Source: Candidatus Nitrosopumilus sp.
Lineage (GTDB): Archaea; Thermoproteota; Nitrososphaeria; Nitrososphaerales; Nitrosopumilaceae
Direction: 5' to 3'
DNA length: 10,715 nucleotides
Assembly (NCBI GenBank): GCA_029861085.1
Contig: JAOUAE010000038.1
Coordinates: forward strand, 1 to 10,715
Of this stretch, positions 6,614 to 10,715 are shown piece by piece. The notes under the pieces are model-generated. The model saw nothing but the letters and a program-made list of their open reading frames with translations, had not been told where the DNA came from and searched no databases. The stretch's first letter is position 1, and each line of letters begins with the position of its first letter. Position numbers and translations under genes: made by a program.

Positions 6614-7969
6614 TTGAAATTCATAGTTGATCAGCAGGTAGAGGACATTGAGATGCCGGAGAATCTCAAATTAAACACATTTTTACAGGAATTTCACTCG
6701 GATTGCCCTCACCCAGAATGTGGTTTTGGTTTTTACGGATTTGCTTTTGGGCAATCTCCATTCCCTGTTCCAAAATTAGTTCGGGATGCACTGATCAAAA
6801 ATGTTGGCAAGGGGGAATATGCCGCAGTACCGGGAATACCTGAATTGAGAAATGCCATCTCAAAGTACAACAAGCATTATTTTGGGATGGATATAGATCC
6901 TGAAAGAATATACGTTGGCCCTGGAACAAAAGAACTGATCTTTAACCTATTGGAGGTGCTACATGGAACCGTAATTTTACCAACTCCTGCATGGTTGGGA
7001 TATTTGCCACAGATTAGATTCTTGAAAAAAAATTATCATATGCTACCGACTCGTGCAAATAAAAAATTCTCACCTAATGATCTTAGGAAACTGGCATTAC
7101 GATTACAGGATAGACAAAAGATTTTGATATTAAATAACCCTCACAATCCAACCGGACTACTATATGACAGATTGGAATTAGAAGAAATAGCTGATGTCTG
7201 TAGAGAACAAAACATTACAGTTATTTCTGATGAGATTTATGCTCAGACCACTTATGACTTTTCAAAATTTATCAGTATGGGAAAAATCTACCCTGAAGGC
7301 ACATTTGTTACAAATGGATTATCCAAATCACATGCTGCCGGTGGCTATAGATTAGGATATGTGATATTTCCACAACATGCAACAGATCTAAAGAGGCAAT
7401 TTAAAAAAATTCTAGCAACTGAATACACTGCAGTTTCTACCCCAATTCAACATGCTGCAGTTGCAGGATTCGAAATTAGTAAAGAAATGGGCGAATATTT
7501 TGATGTGACTCGTAGTGTTCATCAAATAATGGGGGAGTATACTTATCATACATTATCTGCAATTGACGGTGTCAAAACCACAAGACCTAATGCCACATTT
7601 TATCTTCTAGCTGATTTTAACGCATTTGCTACTGATTTACAGAGGGCAAATATTATGACGTCACAAAAATTATCCGAATCATTAATTCTTCATCCATATC
7701 ACACTGCAATTGTAGGTGGAGACAGTCTTGTTTTGGAAAGGACCGACTTTAGTGCTAGAATTGCCTATGTTGATTATGATGGATCTGAAGTTTATCAAAA
7801 TTATCTTGAAAATAAACCAAAAACGAGTTCTGAGAAAATTGAATTTGTAAAAAATAATGCCCCAAAGGTTGTTGCAGGATTAAAGATGATCGATAAATTT
7901 TTTGAAAATCTTAAAAAAGATACCCACTACGATTTACAAACTCAAAAAAATTCCATGGTTGTACCCTAA
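6614..7969 (+). CDS. Class I/II PLP-dependent aminotransferase
   Basis: A fold-type-I aminotransferase of the aspartate-aminotransferase superfamily, cytoplasmic, that moves amino groups between an amino acid and a 2-oxo acid. Visible motifs are GPGTKELIF (102-110, cofactor phosphate loop), LPTPAWLGY (122-130), NNPHNPTG (174-181, with Asn178 expected to hold the PLP ring), SDEIY (205-209, Asp206 pairing with the pyridine nitrogen), NGLSKSHAAGGYRLGY (234-249, Schiff-base Lys238 and Arg246) and ARIAYV (381-386, Arg382 expected to bind the substrate carboxylate). The segment CPHPECGFGFYGFAFGQSPF (31-50) replaces the more usual N-terminal GEPDF motif and has two cysteines five apart. The amino donor cannot be told from sequence. 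The TTG start is supported by a TATA-like element 26 bases upstream; starting at Met14 (6653) would lose little. At 451 residues it is somewhat long, with a Lys-rich C-terminal extension. Confidence 0.85.
   Translation: MKFIVDQQVEDIEMPENLKLNTFLQEFHSDCPHPECGFGFYGFAFGQSPFPVPKLVRDALIKNVGKGEYAAVPGIPELRNAISKYNKHYFGMDIDPERIYVGPGTKELIFNLLEVLHGTVILPTPAWLGYLPQIRFLKKNYHMLPTRANKKFSPNDLRKLALRLQDRQKILILNNPHNPTGLLYDRLELEEIADVCREQNITVISDEIYAQTTYDFSKFISMGKIYPEGTFVTNGLSKSHAAGGYRLGYVIFPQHATDLKRQFKKILATEYTAVSTPIQHAAVAGFEISKEMGEYFDVTRSVHQIMGEYTYHTLSAIDGVKTTRPNATFYLLADFNAFATDLQRANIMTSQKLSESLILHPYHTAIVGGDSLVLERTDFSARIAYVDYDGSEVYQNYLENKPKTSSEKIEFVKNNAPKVVAGLKMIDKFFENLKKDTHYDLQTQKNSMVVP
7944..7950 (-). terminator. 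T7 run downstream of the SHOCT-protein gene
   Basis: An A7 run on the plus strand reads as T7 on the minus strand, 32 bases beyond the stop of the minus-strand gene ending at 7982. Archaeal termination needs little more than a T-rich tract. It lies inside the 3' end of the aminotransferase gene, so the two convergent transcripts would overlap by tens of bases. Confidence 0.25.
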
Positions 7970-7981
7970 ATGCACCACAAA

Positions 7982-8962
7982 TTAATTTAATTTTGTTTTC
8001 AATCGCTCATATTCTTCCAAACTAATTTCCCCTTTGGCCAATCTTGTTTGAATAATTTCTTTAGGGCTTAAACCTAAAATTGGGTTGAGAATTCTTTTTC
8101 TAATTGTATGTTTGTTGAGTGAAATTTGTTTTGAGTTGCTGTCTACTTGTCTTTTAACTCCATACACTGCCCCAAACAATATTCCCAATGCTGCAACAGA
8201 TAATGATATTTGGGCAATATCTGAATTATTAGTTGTATTTTGAGTTGGTTGTACTATTGATGATGCCTGTGCCTCTGGAATGATTTCCTTGTCAATTATC
8301 TCTGAAACTATTGATTTTGTATCATCATTATCATCAATGTACCCAACAGATTCTTCTATTGTTTGACCCGGATAATTTCTATCAAACCAACTTTTGTAGG
8401 CTGGCTCTGAATAATATCTCTTCACATAGTGATATGGGTCCTTATTAGGATCCACAAAACCCACATTGTAAGTATTAGAAACTATTTCTAGAGGTTCTGC
8501 TGGTTTTATAGACTGTTTGACAGTTATTGGATTGTTGTTTGTTATTTTCTGATTTACTTTCTCATCAATTTTGTAATCTTCTATGATTGGAATCTCGTTT
8601 AGTGAAACGTCAAAATTTGTAGTTGCACCTTTGGTCATACTAAGGATGAATCCAATTGCATTATACCTTCCATTTTCAGTAAATCTGTTTTCAATTTTTA
8701 TTTTTCTTTCAAATGAATTATCATCATCAATAATTGCCTGTGTTAATAATACGAATTCATCATTTAGATCACGAATCACAATTGTTACTAAACCTGTAAA
8801 ACCATCTTCCACAGTTCCCGAAAATTCAATTTCATCTCCTTTGTAAAACGATTCATTATTAGTTTGAAGACTGGTAACTTCTGCAAATGCTGGATTAGTA
8901 ATCAAGCCTAAAAATAAAAATATTCCAAGATAATAAGGTACATATCTATTCTTGCCCAACAC
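7982..8962 (-). CDS. Secreted, membrane-anchored Ig-like protein with SHOCT tail
   Basis: Function unknown; the architecture is clear. Residues 1-28 form a signal peptide (basic MLGKNR, hydrophobic YYLGIFLFLGLI, then NPAFAEV resembling an Ala-x-Ala cleavage site). Residues 30-120 look like an all-beta Ig-like domain (FYKGDEIEFSGTVEDG, GLVTIVIRDLNDEFV). A low-complexity stretch follows, then an aromatic segment at 177-207 (YHYVKRYYSEPAYKSWFDRN and on) of a kind I associate with thaumarchaeal exported proteins. One membrane helix lies at 249-269 (AQISLSVAALGILFGAVYGV), followed by a basic cytoplasmic side and a SHOCT domain at 297-325 (LGLSPKEIIQTRLAKGEISL), a short oligomerisation module. The predicted topology is outside N-terminus, inside SHOCT. 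The start is GTG at 8962 (TTG at 8959 also possible); an in-frame stop at 8969-8971 limits it. Convergent with the aminotransferase, 12 bases apart. Confidence 0.8.
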   Translation of the reverse strand: MLGKNRYVPYYLGIFLFLGLITNPAFAEVTSLQTNNESFYKGDEIEFSGTVEDGFTGLVTIVIRDLNDEFVLLTQAIIDDDNSFERKIKIENRFTENGRYNAIGFILSMTKGATTNFDVSLNEIPIIEDYKIDEKVNQKITNNNPITVKQSIKPAEPLEIVSNTYNVGFVDPNKDPYHYVKRYYSEPAYKSWFDRNYPGQTIEESVGYIDDNDDTKSIVSEIIDKEIIPEAQASSIVQPTQNTTNNSDIAQISLSVAALGILFGAVYGVKRQVDSNSKQISLNKHTIRKRILNPILGLSPKEIIQTRLAKGEISLEEYERLKTKLN

Positions 8963-8981
8963 AAGTAATTAGTGATTTTTT

Positions 8982-8989
8982 TAATTTAA
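8982..8989 (-). promoter_or_regulatory. TATA-like element of the SHOCT-protein gene
   Basis: On the minus strand TTAAATTA is centred about 24 bases before the GTG at 8962, with no Shine-Dalgarno sequence between them. The spacing fits a leaderless transcript starting at or within a few bases of the GTG. The rest of the 138-base gap (8963-9100) shows no gene. Confidence 0.35.
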
Positions 8990-9100
8990 GAGAAACGTAG
9001 TATTCATCCAGTTTTGTTGTACGTAAACAATAAAAGATGGCAATTTTATTTTTGAATAGATCTATCTCTTTAACTTTAATTCAAATGGATCGTGTTTACT

Positions 9101-10333
9101 TTATTCTGAATTACTTTTTTTCCTAATTTGTTGCACAACCATTGGCAAAAATGCCCCTACATCGGACACAATACCTAATGCTTGCCATGTACCTCTATCC
9201 ATGAGTTTTGTGACTGTAGGCTGACTAATATCAACTACAATCACTTTGACATTTGCCGGTAACATGTTACCAGTTGCAATTGAATGTAGCATTGTTGAAA
9301 TCATAATGACCATATCGGCACCTTGTAGAATTTTTTTGTATTCGCGTTGTGCTTGAGTAATGTCCGTAATTACATCGGGTAATGGCCCATCATCACGAAT
9401 TGAGCCTGCTAAAACAAATGGTATTTTGTTTTTTACACATTCGTACATTATCCCTTTTGTCAATTTCTTAGTTTTCACCATGTTGGAGATGGATCCTGCT
9501 TTGAATACTGCATTGATTGTATCCATGTGGTTTCTATGTCCATGATATGCTAATGTTGCATCATGAACATTCATGCCAAGTGATGTTCCCAAGGTGGCAT
9601 ACTCTATATCATGAACTGCAAGTGCATTTCCTGCCAAAACTCCATCAATGTACCCTGTTTTGATTAACTCAGATACGGCATCATCCGCTCCCGTATGCAC
9701 TATCGCTGGACCTCCAACAATGACAATTTTTCCACCATTTTTTTTCGTATTGTAAATATCATCTGCGACTTGTTTTGCAATATGTTGAGTTGGTCTTTCA
9801 CTAGAGCTTGAACTTCCCATAAATTCAAAGACATTGACCCCCTCTCTTGGCCGTTCAGGGGGAGTGATCTTAATGCCTTTTTCACCAACAATTATTTGAT
9901 CACCTTTTTTTATGTCTCTAACAGGAACACAAAATGCTCTGTTACCTTTCACAACTATGCATTTATCCATCATCATGTTTTCAACTGAAATCCATTTCGC
10001 TTTATGAAAAATGTGTGTGTGATTGTTAGTTGTGCTATAGAAATTATCTGGCATTACATTGTTTTTTGGGGCTTTTTTTAATGTAATTTCTTTTTGAATT
10101 TTTGATACTGCACCTAAACGATAAACGGTCTCTAAAATTTCATCTAAATGTTTTTGATCTTTTCCTGTAATTGACAATCGTGCAAAGGACTGATCTCTTT
10201 TCTTTTTTCCAATCTCAATTTCTTCTACTTGGAATTCACCCTGCAAATCCATTATCTTATCAAAGATCTTTGTTAAAATTGAAGAGTCAATTAAATGACC
10301 GCCAACTTCAATTTCTTGAGAAAATTTACTCAT
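9101..10333 (-). CDS. Ornithine cyclodeaminase, TIGR00300/ArgZ-C family
   Basis: Belongs to the archaeal family (TIGR00300) whose Methanococcus maripaludis member is an alternative ornithine cyclodeaminase, converting ornithine to proline and ammonia; the same domain forms the C-terminal half of cyanobacterial ArgZ/AgrE. The 410 residues have an N-terminal LOR/SDH-type domain (1-90, VGGHLIDSSILTKIFDKIMD) and the cofactor-binding catalytic part with hallmark stretches GGPAIVHTGADD (207-218), LAGNALAVHDIEYA (233-246), GTSLGMNVHDA (249-259), YHGHRNHMDTINAVFKAGSI (263-282), GIMYECVKNKIPFVLAGSIR (294-313), DDGPLPD (314-320) and MISTMLHSIATGNMLP (344-359). It is unrelated in sequence to the mu-crystallin-type ornithine cyclodeaminase. 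It would provide a one-step proline route from ornithine. The ArgZ N-terminal arginine dihydrolase domain is absent, as usual in archaea. ATG start at 10333; no Shine-Dalgarno sequence. The reaction is by family, not shown here. Confidence 0.88.
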   Translation of the reverse strand: MSKFSQEIEVGGHLIDSSILTKIFDKIMDLQGEFQVEEIEIGKKKRDQSFARLSITGKDQKHLDEILETVYRLGAVSKIQKEITLKKAPKNNVMPDNFYSTTNNHTHIFHKAKWISVENMMMDKCIVVKGNRAFCVPVRDIKKGDQIIVGEKGIKITPPERPREGVNVFEFMGSSSSSERPTQHIAKQVADDIYNTKKNGGKIVIVGGPAIVHTGADDAVSELIKTGYIDGVLAGNALAVHDIEYATLGTSLGMNVHDATLAYHGHRNHMDTINAVFKAGSISNMVKTKKLTKGIMYECVKNKIPFVLAGSIRDDGPLPDVITDITQAQREYKKILQGADMVIMISTMLHSIATGNMLPANVKVIVVDISQPTVTKLMDRGTWQALGIVSDVGAFLPMVVQQIRKKSNSE

Positions 10334-10354
10334 TTTTTAATAAAATAATTTATG

Positions 10355-10362
10355 TAACTAAA
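10355..10362 (-). promoter_or_regulatory. Possible TATA element of the ornithine cyclodeaminase gene
   Basis: The 50-base gap 10334-10383 is A/T-rich. On the minus strand TTTAGTTA is centred 25-26 bases before the ATG at 10333, which fits a leaderless promoter. The nearer ATAAATTA (10346-10353) is a better TATA sequence but lies too close to the start codon unless the mRNA begins inside the gene. Confidence 0.25.
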
Positions 10363-10383
10363 GCTTTACGTTTTATTCGAAGG

Positions 10384-10715
10384 CTATACAGGTAAAATTA
10401 CTTTACCTTCAAATTTTGGAATATTGTCTTTTTCAAATGCTTTTTCCAATATTTCTTTTTGTTGTTTTGTAACTCCTTGAACTATTGTTTTTGAAGACCC
10501 AGTTTTATCAACTAATGCAAGAATATATCCACTATTGTCTGTTAAAATAAAACCTGCTGATTCGTCTACGAATGCATAAAGATTTTCCTCCCCCACGGGT
10601 GACCATACATTTGATTTATTGTCAACTAAAGCAAGTGCAGGCATAGCTTTACCATCAGTTAGTGTGTTGAGATATTCTCTAGCTGATGCGACTCTTTTTT
10701 GACCCAATTTCAACG
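10384..10715 (-). CDS. Unrecognised protein, 3' part only (5' end outside window)
   Basis: The reading frame is open to the right edge of the window, so the true start is probably beyond it; the TTG at 10713 could be an internal leucine codon. About 110 residues are visible and I do not recognise the family. The sequence begins with a basic helix (KLGQKRVASAREYLNTLTDG), followed by a strand-rich central part with alternating hydrophobics (AMPALALVDNKSNVW, LYAFVDESAGFILTDNSGYI, LALVDKTG), and ends with a charged helix (TKQQKEILEKAFEKDN) and a short strand. 'LALVD' appears twice about 40 residues apart (near 27-31 and 65-69 counted from the TTG), hinting at an internally repeated strand unit. 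No signal peptide or membrane helix is visible in this part. Stop TAG at 10384-10386, 50 bases before the ornithine cyclodeaminase gene on the same strand, so the two may be cotranscribed. Confidence 0.75.
   Translation of the reverse strand, partial: LKLGQKRVASAREYLNTLTDGKAMPALALVDNKSNVWSPVGEENLYAFVDESAGFILTDNSGYILALVDKTGSSKTIVQGVTKQQKEILEKAFEKDNIPKFEGKVILPV

Noticed and set aside
5051..6614. Several minus-strand open frames of 65-75 codons opposite the acyl-CoA synthetase gene
   Set aside because: They are antisense shadows of a well-conserved coding sequence and have no motifs or credible starts.
9101..10333. Lysine-ketoglutarate reductase/saccharopine dehydrogenase annotation
   Set aside because: Only the N-terminal LOR/SDH-type domain is shared; the rest matches the ArgZ C-terminal/TIGR00300 ornithine cyclodeaminase family.
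1..10715. CRISPR array, insertion sequence, integrase or defence island
   Set aside because: No regularly spaced repeats, transposase, terminal inverted repeats or nuclease genes were seen; the intact genes are metabolic, translational or unrecognised.

Overview
The window looks like chromosomal DNA of an AT-rich archaeon, most likely an ammonia-oxidising Nitrososphaerota (Thaumarchaeota) of the Nitrosopumilus type. The reasons are the archaeal-type GatCAB amidotransferase genes, an archaeal ornithine-cyclodeaminase-family protein, a secreted single-anchor protein with an Ig-like N-terminus and a SHOCT tail, very compact spacing, and several genes whose TATA-like element sits about 24-27 bases before the start codon, as expected for leaderless mRNAs. 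The lineage is inferred from reading the sequence; no rRNA or other marker gene is present.

Layout. Bases 1-1190 hold no long gene and read as a small graveyard. On the minus strand there is a fragment of a metallophosphoesterase-like gene (about 25-300), broken by stops and a frameshift. A possible intact 45-residue ribbon-helix-helix-like gene (551-688) has a perfect 7+7 inverted repeat over its presumed TATA box. A second decayed gene (748-1123) reads through two in-frame stops and one frameshift at an A6 run.

Bases 1194-4571 are a tight plus-strand operon, gatC-gatA-gatB-orf87, in which every junction is a 4-base ATGA overlap. GatCAB converts Asp-tRNA(Asn), and in bacteria also Glu-tRNA(Gln), to the amide form; archaea normally use GatDE for Gln-tRNA, so Asn-tRNA is the expected product here. 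The fourth protein is not recognised. Next comes an AMP-forming acyl-CoA synthetase of the acetyl-CoA synthetase type (4618-6543), whose acyl-pocket motif lacks the acetate-defining tryptophan. A class I PLP aminotransferase follows (6614-7969), probably from a leaderless TTG start.

From 7982 to the end all genes are on the minus strand: the Ig-like/SHOCT membrane-anchored protein (convergent with the aminotransferase, 12 bases apart), the TIGR00300/ArgZ-C-type ornithine cyclodeaminase (9101-10333), and the 3' part of an unrecognised gene that runs off the window end (10384 onward).

Functionally the intact genes cover Asn-tRNA formation, organic-acid activation, amino-acid transamination and ornithine-to-proline conversion. 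These are core amino-acid and carbon functions rather than a defence or mobile system. The least explained parts are the two ghost genes, the 45-residue repressor-like gene with its palindromic promoter, the fourth gat-operon gene and the substrate of the acyl-CoA synthetase.
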